A stretch of 64,000 bases of DNA from positions 95,696-159,695 of the forward strand of contig NZ_FWYF01000002.1 in the NCBI RefSeq assembly GCF_900176375.1, read 5' to 3'. The notes beneath the pieces are model-generated. The model was not told the origin of the DNA. It made no database searches and was given only the letters and a program-made list of their open reading frames with translations. The position numbers were made by a program, and so were the translations under genes. The DNA is from Reichenbachiella faecimaris. GTDB lineage: Bacteria > Bacteroidota > Bacteroidia > Cytophagales > Cyclobacteriaceae. Positions 33,066-42,066 of the stretch are shown one piece after another (position 1 is the first letter of the stretch; every line of letters starts with the position of its first letter).

Positions 33066-35390
33066 TTACTTATTCATTGATTTTGATTGGGTCAATTCAA
33101 GATTTGTCGTGAGCAAATCTTCATCTGCCGATGAGGCACCTACCATGATTTTGAAACTGCCCTGCTCGACCACATAATTCATATCTATGTCGTAGAACGC
33201 GAGGTCGTCTGCCACCAGCTCAAACACTACTTGCTTTGATTCCTGCGGAGCTAATGAGATTCTTTGATATCCTTTTAGTTCTTTAACTGGTCGTGTAACA
33301 GACGACACCTCATCTCTGATGTAAAGCTGAGCGATTTCGTCGCCCGCCTGATCTCCCGTATTAGTGATTGTCACAGCAATCGACACCTGATCTTCGGGCG
33401 CTATTTCACTGGCACTTAATTGCAAATCACTGAACTCGAATTGGGTGTAGCTCAGACCATAACCAAAATGCCAAAGCGGCTTGGATGGGGAGTCTATATA
33501 CTTGTGAAAAAATACTGATGGTTTCTGGTTGTACACCATGGGCACTTGGCCTACGTGCTGAGGGAAAGTCATGGTCAATTTGCCTGAGGGGTTCACGTCG
33601 CCTTTCACGATCTCGGCTATGGCCAGCCCACCAAAAGAACCCGGCTCCCAAGCCTCAATTATGGCTGGGATGTTTTCCTTAATCCAGGGTTCTGATAGTG
33701 GACGTCCATTCACTAAAACTATGACTATGTTTTTGTTGATTTCATATAATCTTTTGATCAACTCCAGTTGGTTGCCCATCAAATTGATGGTGGAGCGGCC
33801 TACGTTCTCGCCACAGTTTTTCTCATACTTTTCGTATCTGAGCGAATTGGAGCCCACGGCCACCACAATAGCATCATATCCTCTGGCTTGTGCAATGGCT
33901 GCATCCAATGCAGCTGCGTCTGGGTTTCTTAGACTTTCTCCACTATTCACAAAGTCGACTTGTGCATCTGAAAACACTTGCTTGAAACCTTCATAAATCG
34001 TAGTGATCTTATCCTCAGGCTGTGGCAGTGCCCAGTCACCCATGAGTCTATGATTGTTTGCATTTGGCCCAGTGATCAGGATTTTCTTTTGATCAGAAAA
34101 AGGAAGCAACCCGTCATTCTTTAAAAGAATAATTGATTTTCGGGCTGCTTCAACCCCCAATTCCTGATGTTGTTGTGAGTATAATTCTTTGGCCGCGCTA
34201 CCCTCATCTACGAAAGGATTTTCAAACAAGCCAAGCATGAATTTGGCAGTCAAAATTTTGCGACATGATTCGTTGATTTTGTTTTCGTCTATATTTCCAT
34301 TTCTTACCAACTCAGCCAAAGGCTTCAAAAAGTTAGGGCCATGCATGTGCATATCCATACCCGCATCTACGGACAGTTGGATGGCCTCCTTAGGGCTGCC
34401 AGCCACGTGGTGCAGCTTTTCTATTCTTTCGATATCCATCCAATCACTCACCACAAAACCATCATACCCCCATTCTTCTCGAAGAATATCATTGAGCAAC
34501 ATTTTGTTGCTGTGACAGGGTATGCCGTTCAGTTCATTATGCGCGGCCATGAAGGTGAAGACTTCCGCTTCCGCCTGCGCTTTATAAGGCGGTAACCAGA
34601 TTTCGCGTAACTGTCTCATAGATGCATCCATGGGAGATGCATTGGTGCCATTGTAGGGTTCGCTACCTGCAATGAAGTGTTTGGCGCAAGCCAGCACATT
34701 GTCTTCTCCAAAATCTCCCTGATAGCCATTGGTGAAAGCCAATCCCATCTGAGTAACCATGAATGGATCCTCGCCAAAAGTCTCTCCACATCTTCCCCAC
34801 CTCGGGTCGCGAGCTACGTCTACATTGGGTGAGAAGGTCCAGTGCATGCCAGTTGCTCTCACTTCTTTGGCAGTAGCCTTGGCTACTTCATACAACAACT
34901 CGTTATCCCAAGAAGAAGAAAGCCCCAGTTGTGTAGGGAAAACTGTACTGCCTTCGATCATGGCATGACCGTGGATAGCGTCTATGCCAATGAGTAATGG
35001 AATTTTGAGGCGGGTGGCTTGTGCTAATTTTTGAAGTTCATTCGCTTCTTTGGCATCTTTCACGTGAAGAAATGAGCCTATCTCTCCTTCTTTTACTAAT
35101 GATCTCAAAGAATCTGCACTCATGCCTGGATATAAGCCCCATTGGTCATTATGAATCAATTCTTCTCCTTTGATTCTTTTCTTAGACTCCTCGATATGCA
35201 AGGGAGCCACGTATTGGCACATTTGGCCGATTTTCTCCTCCAATGTCATTTGGGACATTAAACTTTCTACCCTTTGTTCGACTGGTGCATCAGCATTCAG
35301 ATAGTCAACAGGTATAGAAGGTTGCTGACAAGCAGCCACTGTATATGCCAGTGACAAGGAGATTAATATTTTATTCACGTTTTTCTTCAT
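33066..35390 (-). CDS. GH3 glycosidase lipoprotein (BglX-like; possible beta-xylosidase)
   Basis: A 774-residue glycoside hydrolase family 3 enzyme, which removes terminal beta-linked glucose or xylose units. The lipobox is AAC (C21). The (alpha/beta)8 domain has FSPNVDVARDPRWGR and KHF; the catalytic nucleophile is D316 in VVSDWMDIE. The second domain follows (SIILLKNDGLLPF, GPNANN), and a C-terminal fibronectin-III-like domain ends the protein. In a xylan-type locus a beta-xylosidase role is attractive because no GH43 is present, but the family also holds beta-glucosidases and the sequence does not decide. The gene is between the lipoprotein sulfatase and a tiny membrane-protein ORF. Confidence 0.9.
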   Translation of the reverse strand: MKKNVNKILISLSLAYTVAACQQPSIPVDYLNADAPVEQRVESLMSQMTLEEKIGQMCQYVAPLHIEESKKRIKGEELIHNDQWGLYPGMSADSLRSLVKEGEIGSFLHVKDAKEANELQKLAQATRLKIPLLIGIDAIHGHAMIEGSTVFPTQLGLSSSWDNELLYEVAKATAKEVRATGMHWTFSPNVDVARDPRWGRCGETFGEDPFMVTQMGLAFTNGYQGDFGEDNVLACAKHFIAGSEPYNGTNASPMDASMRQLREIWLPPYKAQAEAEVFTFMAAHNELNGIPCHSNKMLLNDILREEWGYDGFVVSDWMDIERIEKLHHVAGSPKEAIQLSVDAGMDMHMHGPNFLKPLAELVRNGNIDENKINESCRKILTAKFMLGLFENPFVDEGSAAKELYSQQHQELGVEAARKSIILLKNDGLLPFSDQKKILITGPNANNHRLMGDWALPQPEDKITTIYEGFKQVFSDAQVDFVNSGESLRNPDAAALDAAIAQARGYDAIVVAVGSNSLRYEKYEKNCGENVGRSTINLMGNQLELIKRLYEINKNIVIVLVNGRPLSEPWIKENIPAIIEAWEPGSFGGLAIAEIVKGDVNPSGKLTMTFPQHVGQVPMVYNQKPSVFFHKYIDSPSKPLWHFGYGLSYTQFEFSDLQLSASEIAPEDQVSIAVTITNTGDQAGDEIAQLYIRDEVSSVTRPVKELKGYQRISLAPQESKQVVFELVADDLAFYDIDMNYVVEQGSFKIMVGASSADEDLLTTNLELTQSKSMNK

Positions 35391-35400
35391 TAAAAAATTA

Positions 35401-35520
35401 TTACAATAAAAACAGGAGCATGGTAAGTAGTACTGCTACCAACAAGACACTGGAAAATACCTCCAGCACAGCATATCGCCGTCTACCCTTTCCTACCACT
35501 CTCATGTTTTCTTTTTTCAT
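35401..35520 (-). CDS. Tiny single-span membrane protein (39 residues)
   Basis: A 39-codon ORF between the SusE-like gene and the GH3 gene, too short for ordinary gene finding. A basic start (MKKENMRVVGKGRRRY) precedes a hydrophobic helix (residues 17-39) ending in LLFLL. That is a credible inner-membrane span with the positive side in the cytoplasm. No known family was recognised. It fills the otherwise empty 150-bp gap in the operon and is codon-aligned with an ATG, but chance cannot be excluded. Confidence 0.4.
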   Translation of the reverse strand: MKKENMRVVGKGRRRYAVLEVFSSVLLVAVLLTMLLFLL

Positions 35521-35544
35521 ATCTTTATCTGTCTATCAGAGATA

Positions 35545-37158
35545 CTATTCCTCTGTCGCTTCGTATACTTTTGCTCCGCTGATTACCAGAAAATCTACCC
35601 ACCATTGTCCGTTGTCCACTTCCGCAGATGAGGTGTTTTGAGGTGTGACTCTCCAGTGCAAATACAAGGTGGAACCTGACAATTGGCTCACATCTATTTC
35701 CGTAGAATATTCATTAGATGATCCATTCCAAGATTCATTTGTATCTACCCAATCCGCATGATTGGCATCTAATATGGTCGTCCAGTTGGATGCATTGAAG
35801 GTGCCACCAGCAATATCGGTGACATTATCACCATATAACCACTCGCGATAATAGTGCTCCCAGAATTTGAGGCTATTACTATTGTTGAGGATCTCGCCGA
35901 AGGTTACATTGACTGATTTGTAACCAGTAACATCTATTGCTCTGGTCATGCTCGCATCCGCAGCAGTCACGCTTGGTTTGAACATACGGAAGCCATAATG
36001 GCTATTAGCTCCGTTCTTTTTCTTCCAGGTCGCACCACTGCCATTGTTGTATTGTTGCCATTCGCCAGGATACGCTACTTCAGGTGTTGCGGCATCATTT
36101 TCTTCTTCGTTTAATTGTTCGTTGAGAACTGATTCGATCACTGTTTCAACTTCTATACTAAATACATCCGCAAATGAGGCTTCTACACTGGCCACAGTTT
36201 TTGCTATTACGCCAATCGAAAAGGTTCCATCTGGAAGTGATGCATCCGCAGCTATATCTACCTGTCCTGAGCTATTGATAGTGATTTCAGAACTAAATGC
36301 TGACAACTCTGCTGGCAAAATCACATCAAAGCTTGCTGCTGTCATGCCATCCAAAACGGGTGCATGTGTCGTATAGCTACTCCAAGGCGACAGTTTTACG
36401 TTTGCTAAGGCCGTGACTCCATCTTGCTGCACATAGTTGATCGTGGGGGCAGCTCCTACTGTGACAGTAATCACGTCATTGAAGACTTTTGTCCCCAAAT
36501 TAGTCTGTACCGTGGCCGATATGTTGAAGGTAGGGCTACCCAGGATGGTAGCCACCTTTTCAACATCTCCAGTATTTGAATCTATTTGTATCTCTGCAGT
36601 ATAATTCGATGAAATAGTGATTGAAGAGCTGGTCAGTGTACCTCCAGAGTTGTCTACTACCGTCAAGTTGGACAAGGTACTTACATCTAAGGCGCCAACG
36701 TTCACTGTTTTGTTCGCGACATTTAGGTCTACTGGCACGTCCAAGACAGTCATGGTCACAGCATCTTCGAAGATAGCCACACCATCGCCACTGGTGACGC
36801 CTACACTAATGACATATTCACCTGGTGTGAGTTGACCATTTGAGTTATCAATTTCAATCACACCAGTTCTACTATCCACAGAGAAAATGTTTAGAACAGG
36901 TGCGGCTTGGCCTTCAGCCTTGATCGTATCCAATACAAATCTATGGGAACGATCAATCTCGTCTAATGGGACAGGAAGATAAATGACATCCTGAACTGGG
37001 AAAGAGGTTGTATCTGTGTAAGTCAATAATCCCACTTGTGCCGGATCGATGACAGCAGGTGTGTATTCTTCAAAGGTATCATAAGGATTGTCATCGCACG
37101 AAAACAATATGCTTACTGATGCGATCATCACGTACATTACTAGTTTTATGGCTTTCAT
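35545..37158 (-). CDS. SusE/SusF-like surface glycan-binding lipoprotein
   Basis: The ATG at 37158 gives a 537-residue lipoprotein with lipobox FSC (C21), clear of the SusD stop. An earlier in-frame start at 37185 would overlap susD. After the lipid anchor come two or three Ig-like beta domains (near 100-330, with NTGDVEKVATI and SSGQVDIAADASL). A C-terminal ~190-residue region follows, rich in aromatic residues (GEWQQYNNGSG, KFWEHYYREW, LHWRV). This looks like a glycan-binding sandwich. Position directly after SusD fits the SusE/F slot of Bacteroidota PULs. No named Pfam domain was recognised with certainty. Confidence 0.75.
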   Translation of the reverse strand: MKAIKLVMYVMIASVSILFSCDDNPYDTFEEYTPAVIDPAQVGLLTYTDTTSFPVQDVIYLPVPLDEIDRSHRFVLDTIKAEGQAAPVLNIFSVDSRTGVIEIDNSNGQLTPGEYVISVGVTSGDGVAIFEDAVTMTVLDVPVDLNVANKTVNVGALDVSTLSNLTVVDNSGGTLTSSSITISSNYTAEIQIDSNTGDVEKVATILGSPTFNISATVQTNLGTKVFNDVITVTVGAAPTINYVQQDGVTALANVKLSPWSSYTTHAPVLDGMTAASFDVILPAELSAFSSEITINSSGQVDIAADASLPDGTFSIGVIAKTVASVEASFADVFSIEVETVIESVLNEQLNEEENDAATPEVAYPGEWQQYNNGSGATWKKKNGANSHYGFRMFKPSVTAADASMTRAIDVTGYKSVNVTFGEILNNSNSLKFWEHYYREWLYGDNVTDIAGGTFNASNWTTILDANHADWVDTNESWNGSSNEYSTEIDVSQLSGSTLYLHWRVTPQNTSSAEVDNGQWWVDFLVISGAKVYEATEE

Positions 37159-37159
37159 A

Positions 37160-38701
37160 TCAGTCAATTTCTTGGTTGTTATCAATTTCTGTTTGAGGGA
37201 TAGGCAGCGACATCACACTTTCGTCATTGTCGAGAAGTGTCACGTCTACATTCGGATCAAAGACTGCACTATTGTTGTGTGCCTGGATCACTTCAGATTG
37301 AAAGTAGGCATATCCTCTGCGACGATTGTTGAACCAATCCTGCCCCTCACCTAACAACTCGTGCGTGTACTCTTTCATGATGGCTGTCCTGAAGTCAGAC
37401 TGACTGCTCCCTATCTGCAGCGCTGCACTCGGGATCATACCTACTCTGCCCAATACTTCTTCTACATAGTCATATTGATTGCCATCAGGATTACCCAATT
37501 CATTGGTGATCTCTGCCAGCATGAGTAGCAAATCCGCATATCTATAGACAATGAAATTTTGCTCCCCTAGATCAGTATTTTGACCTGGGTCTTTAGAGGA
37601 ATATTTCAACAGGTACGGAAATCCTTGCGAGAAATTTTTGCGTGCAGCATTATCCGGATAGTTTGCTCGTAGATTGCCAAACCCATTACTTGTAGTGTTA
37701 TTATTCAAATAAGAACCCAGAAAAGTCTCGCCAATTCTCGGATCTGCGGGATAAACTGCCGCATGACGATCATAAACATCAGCATTGATTTTAACTCTAC
37801 CCCAGGTAGAGGTATTAATGGCATTTGGAGCCGTGAAAAACTTAACAAAGTTGGATGGGCCTGTATAATTGAACTGGATCTCAAAGATAGATTCTGAGGT
37901 ATTTCCACCAGTATCTACCCACAGGTCTGCATAATTATTAAGCAGGCTGTACTGGCCATATACTTTGATGGCTTCATCATAAGCCAATTGCCAGTAGTCT
38001 AAGGTACTGTCTTGCAGCTCAGCGTCCGCTGTCGCCAATGTCATATATACCTTGGCCAACAACATATCCGCCGCGTACTGCTCTGGATAACCCTCGCCAA
38101 AATACCCTGTCATCAAGGACTGAGCTTGCTTCACGTCAGCAATAATATTGTCATAAATATACTCAGCACTGGCCGTATTTTGCTGAACGTTGTCCTTAGT
38201 AGTCAATGCCAATTTCAAAGGCACATCTCCCCAGAGTCTCACCAAGTTGAAATAGTGAAAAGCTCTCAGAAAATAAGCCTGTCCAAGCACTTCATTCATT
38301 CCGATCTCCTCATCTACTTCTGGTATCTCTACAGCGTCGAGCTGATCAATGATTTCATTGCTGCGTGCAATAGCCTGATAAATGGCTTCCCATACATTTT
38401 CCAAGTCATTGTAACCATTAGTGAGCTGAAGTGCCGCGATTGTGACATTATCAGTGGCAGTAGCACTATTGCCTCTGCCCGAAACAAAGAAGCCTGAATG
38501 ACAATTGGCTACAAAATGGAAAGTATTGCCATAATAATGATAGGCGGCAACACCTGCGTAAGTCCCATCCAAAGCTCCTTTCGCATTATTTAAGTTTGAA
38601 TAAACAGACTCTCTCGACAGAGATGGTGGATTCTCATCTAAGTCACAAGCCCATGTGGTCATTAGCAGACCCATTAATATGATATAATTTATGAATTTCA
38701 T
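37160..38701 (-). CDS. SusD/RagB-family outer-membrane glycan-binding lipoprotein
   Basis: A 513-residue lipoprotein with lipobox WAC (C19). The N-terminal SusD-like region carries LDENPPSLSRESVYSNLNNA, then a helical TPR-type body (GQAYFLRAFHYFNLVRLWGD, residues ~140-160), and the RagB C-terminal part has YRYADLLLMLAEITNE and ENRRRGY-type NNRRRGY. It captures oligosaccharide at the cell surface and closes over its SusC partner, which is encoded 19 bp upstream. It is the canonical partner pair that identifies this locus as a PUL. Confidence 0.95.
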   Translation of the reverse strand: MKFINYIILMGLLMTTWACDLDENPPSLSRESVYSNLNNAKGALDGTYAGVAAYHYYGNTFHFVANCHSGFFVSGRGNSATATDNVTIAALQLTNGYNDLENVWEAIYQAIARSNEIIDQLDAVEIPEVDEEIGMNEVLGQAYFLRAFHYFNLVRLWGDVPLKLALTTKDNVQQNTASAEYIYDNIIADVKQAQSLMTGYFGEGYPEQYAADMLLAKVYMTLATADAELQDSTLDYWQLAYDEAIKVYGQYSLLNNYADLWVDTGGNTSESIFEIQFNYTGPSNFVKFFTAPNAINTSTWGRVKINADVYDRHAAVYPADPRIGETFLGSYLNNNTTSNGFGNLRANYPDNAARKNFSQGFPYLLKYSSKDPGQNTDLGEQNFIVYRYADLLLMLAEITNELGNPDGNQYDYVEEVLGRVGMIPSAALQIGSSQSDFRTAIMKEYTHELLGEGQDWFNNRRRGYAYFQSEVIQAHNNSAVFDPNVDVTLLDNDESVMSLPIPQTEIDNNQEID

Positions 38702-38720
38702 TTTCTTGAGATTTAGTTGA

Positions 38721-41700
38721 TTAGAAAGAGACGTTGCAGCCTATGATGAATAATCTCGCATTGGGGTAACCAAACCAATCGACACCATTGATCAGGCCAT
38801 TACCTGAAAAGCTTGATACGACTGGATTGTATCCACTGTAATTGGTCAGCGTAATAACATTTTGAGCTGATGCATAAATGTTCAAATTGCTAACCACGTT
38901 CTTGACCGGGACATCATAAGATAATATCACATTGTTCAACCTGAAATAGCTACCATCTTCTACCACTCTATCTGTGATGGCACCAGCACTTTGCTCTTTG
39001 CTGTACCCCACTCTTGGGAAAGTATTGGTTTCCCGATCAGGCCTCCAGGCTTCGTGGTACGCAGCTGGAAAGATGTTTCTACTAGAAGCCTCTGCTGTAC
39101 CTAAAGTGATGGCACTCCCATTTACGATGTCGTTGCCTTGTGAGCCTTCAAAGACCAGATTCAATGAAAATCTCTTATAATTGATGTTGATATTACCTCC
39201 ATAGATAAAGTCTGGATTCGGATTTCCAATGATTGTTCTGTCTTTGTCATCAATTATACCATCACCGTTTTGGTCAATGATCTTGATATCACCTGGCTGA
39301 AAGGCGGTGGGGATTTCCGTATCTGTGGATTGATAAATGCCATCTGTCTGCCAGCCATAAAACAGGGCAGACTCTTCTCCTTTGATAAAAATATTGGCTG
39401 GAGCCTTAAAATAGGTACCTGTAGAAATCTGGTCTCCTACATAAAACGACTTTTGTTTGTACTCACCGTCTATGAGTAGCTCCGAATCAGGAATGCCTAG
39501 CTCTCCTAGCTGTGTTTGATTGAAGGCTATATTGGCTCCCAGAGAAACCTTAAAATCACCTTTATCTATGGCGGTCGATGAGAGAGAAAGCTCAATACCT
39601 CTGTTTATGATTTCTCCCATGTTCACCAAAATACTACTGAACCCCGCCGAATTCGGCAATGGCTGATTTTGCAACAAATCCGTGGTGCTCTTGTAGTAGG
39701 TATCCACTGTACCCGTCAATCTATTATTCAAAACTCCAAAATCAAGACCCACATTCAGCTGATCCGTTTTTTCCCATGTCAAATCTGGATTGGCCACATT
39801 GGATGCTACAAAACCGATATTATCTGAATTATCAGGAGCGGCGTAGTACACTGGGGCATAGTTAGTTCCCGTCTGATAGGGTTGGATGGCTTGATTACCT
39901 ATCCGTCCTACTCCAGCTCTAAGTTTTAGGTCGTCAAACAACCCTAAGGACTGTACAAATGCTTCGTCTGATAATCTCCATGCCACAGCCAGAGATGGAA
40001 AAAAACCATACCTGTCTTTGATAAATTTGGATGAGCCATCTACTCGAAGCGAAGCAGTAATAATATATTTATCATTCAGCGTATAATTCACCCTGCCAAG
40101 AAATGACAGCAACTGTTCTTCGCTTGGTAAGGTCTTCAACGGGCGAGATGGAAATTGACCATATTGGGCGCCATTCACTGTAAAATCAAATGTGGAAAAG
40201 TTTTGTACTTCGTAGATTTGATCTTCTCGCTGTCTACCTTCAAAGGTCATCCCGAGTGTGGTATTGAATCTATGAATCTTGGAAAAGGTACGATTGAATA
40301 GCAATAAATTGTTGATGGTGTATGATTTAGTCACAATATTTGAAACTGAAAGTACGCCATTGGCTTGCTGCCCTTGAAAGGTGGTCAGTCCATACCATCT
40401 TCTGCGATCTTTATTTCTGATATTTCCACCTGCTCTGACTTGAAATTTTAAACCTTTCACAGGCAATTGATAGGTCAAAGCCGCGGAACCTATGATTCTC
40501 GACTCCTTCGTTTTATCCTCAAAATCTTTGATGAATGAATAGGGATTTCCTAAGTCCAAATCACCAGCAGTCGTCTCAATCTCAGAATCAATAATTGGAG
40601 CTGAGTCGATGATATTTTTGATAAATCCTCGATTTCCTCCTGCTCTACTTCCATCTTGAGAAAAACTGCCTTCACTATAAAAAATAGTAAATCGGGTATC
40701 CAGAACAAGATCCTTGGTCAGATCTTGTTTAAGGTTTAGACGAATGTCGCCACTTTGAAATTTCGATGTTTCGACAATACCTGATTGGTCGTTATACCCT
40801 GCCGAAACATAATAGGTTCCATTATCACTCCCACCACCGAAAGAAACGCCAGCATTATAATTCAAGCCTGGCTGATAAATTTCGTCCTGCCAATTGATTG
40901 TTTTCATTGGTTCTGATCCTACATTAGAACCACCATCGATTGAATAAATTTGACCATTCTCAATATGAAATATTGGATTCGCGTCTTTCTGCAATTGACC
41001 TTCATTCTGATACTTGGCATAGGTGACTGGATCCAATACATCCAGCTTTTTTTCAATCATTGCCACACTGGATGTCGCATAAGCGTTGATCCTCGTTTCG
41101 CCACTTACGCCTTGTTTGGTGGTGATGAGTACTACACCATTCGCGCCACGGGAGCCATATATGGCAGTAGCTGAGGCATCCTTTAGTACTTCGATACTTT
41201 CGATGTCTCGTGGATTGATACCGTTTAGGCCATTTTGATTGGATTGGCTTTCATTCGAATCTGTGGAGGCACTATTTACATCTTCACCTGCAGAGGAAAT
41301 CACCACCCCATCTACCACATACAATGGTTCATTATTGCCTCTGAGGCTATTGGTTCCTCTGATTTTTACACTTATACCAGCCCCTGGATTGGCATTGTTG
41401 CTAATCACCTGAACTCCAGGTGCTCGACCATTGAGTAGCTGATCTACTGTGGTGTATTGTCTGGCTACATTGTCCTCGACTTTCACTGAAGAGATGGCAC
41501 CCGTGAGATCACTCTTTCTCATCGTGCCATAGCCGACCACCACTATTTCTTCTAGCTCTACAAAATCTGGCAGCAAGACAATATCTACAGTTGACTGCCC
41601 GCCTACCTCAACTTCCTGTTTGGTAAAGCCCAAAAAAGACACTACCAAAACCGCGTCCTTTTGTGGAACCTCCAAATTGAATTTTCCATCAATGTCTGTA

Positions 41701-41849
41701 ACCACCCCTTCTTTTGTCCCTTTGATTAGGATGCTGGCTCCAGGGATGGTTTGCCCTTCATTATCTACAACAGTACCTTTGATACTGTGCTGGGCGTAGG
41801 TCAGATGAACCAGAAAAATTAAAATCGTTATTAAGTAAGTTTGTTTCAT
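38721..41849 (-). CDS. SusC/RagA-family TonB-dependent transporter
   Basis: A 1042-residue outer-membrane importer. Signal peptide 1-19. A CarboxypepD_reg-like domain follows (SIKGTVVDNEGQTIPGAS, ~22-97). The TonB-box-like VVGYGTMRKSD and the plug come next (~104-230, with VKIRGTNSLRGNNEPLYVVDG). The long beta-barrel ends in a strand with the terminal aromatic residue (IIGCNVSF). It moves sulfated or desulfated oligosaccharide into the periplasm using TonB energy. It is the first gene of the minus-strand operon running through susD and the enzymes. The upstream region holds a 45-bp dyad (41920-41964). Confidence 0.95.
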   Translation of the reverse strand: MKQTYLITILIFLVHLTYAQHSIKGTVVDNEGQTIPGASILIKGTKEGVVTDIDGKFNLEVPQKDAVLVVSFLGFTKQEVEVGGQSTVDIVLLPDFVELEEIVVVGYGTMRKSDLTGAISSVKVEDNVARQYTTVDQLLNGRAPGVQVISNNANPGAGISVKIRGTNSLRGNNEPLYVVDGVVISSAGEDVNSASTDSNESQSNQNGLNGINPRDIESIEVLKDASATAIYGSRGANGVVLITTKQGVSGETRINAYATSSVAMIEKKLDVLDPVTYAKYQNEGQLQKDANPIFHIENGQIYSIDGGSNVGSEPMKTINWQDEIYQPGLNYNAGVSFGGGSDNGTYYVSAGYNDQSGIVETSKFQSGDIRLNLKQDLTKDLVLDTRFTIFYSEGSFSQDGSRAGGNRGFIKNIIDSAPIIDSEIETTAGDLDLGNPYSFIKDFEDKTKESRIIGSAALTYQLPVKGLKFQVRAGGNIRNKDRRRWYGLTTFQGQQANGVLSVSNIVTKSYTINNLLLFNRTFSKIHRFNTTLGMTFEGRQREDQIYEVQNFSTFDFTVNGAQYGQFPSRPLKTLPSEEQLLSFLGRVNYTLNDKYIITASLRVDGSSKFIKDRYGFFPSLAVAWRLSDEAFVQSLGLFDDLKLRAGVGRIGNQAIQPYQTGTNYAPVYYAAPDNSDNIGFVASNVANPDLTWEKTDQLNVGLDFGVLNNRLTGTVDTYYKSTTDLLQNQPLPNSAGFSSILVNMGEIINRGIELSLSSTAIDKGDFKVSLGANIAFNQTQLGELGIPDSELLIDGEYKQKSFYVGDQISTGTYFKAPANIFIKGEESALFYGWQTDGIYQSTDTEIPTAFQPGDIKIIDQNGDGIIDDKDRTIIGNPNPDFIYGGNININYKRFSLNLVFEGSQGNDIVNGSAITLGTAEASSRNIFPAAYHEAWRPDRETNTFPRVGYSKEQSAGAITDRVVEDGSYFRLNNVILSYDVPVKNVVSNLNIYASAQNVITLTNYSGYNPVVSSFSGNGLINGVDWFGYPNARLFIIGCNVSF

Positions 41850-41919
41850 ATCATCACGTTAGTCATGTTCGATTTGTATCAGTATTCATTTCCCGAAGTT
41901 GAGCAATTCGGTGAATCTT

Positions 41920-41964
41920 AGGGTTTAAATACTGTTTCAAAAGGTTGAAATCCAGTTAAACCCT
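41920..41964. promoter_or_regulatory. 45-bp nested imperfect dyad upstream of susC
   Basis: The outer arms AGGGTTTAA (41920-41928) and TTAAACCCT (41956-41964) enclose CTG/CAG-containing flanks and inner arms TTTCAA (41935-41940) and TTGAAA (41945-41950). The centre is about 93 bp before the susC ATG. This position and symmetry fit a binding site for the AraC-type output domain of the neighbouring hybrid regulator, or a leader hairpin. Parts of the motif recur at 15470-15505. Confidence 0.55.
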
Positions 41965-42066
41965 TTTTAATGAGCTATAATGGGCATTTTTAACTATCAA
42001 TTCTTTACTATAAGATAACTCTAAATAAGAGGAAATGATAATTAGCAATCCTTGAATTTCTCCGAA

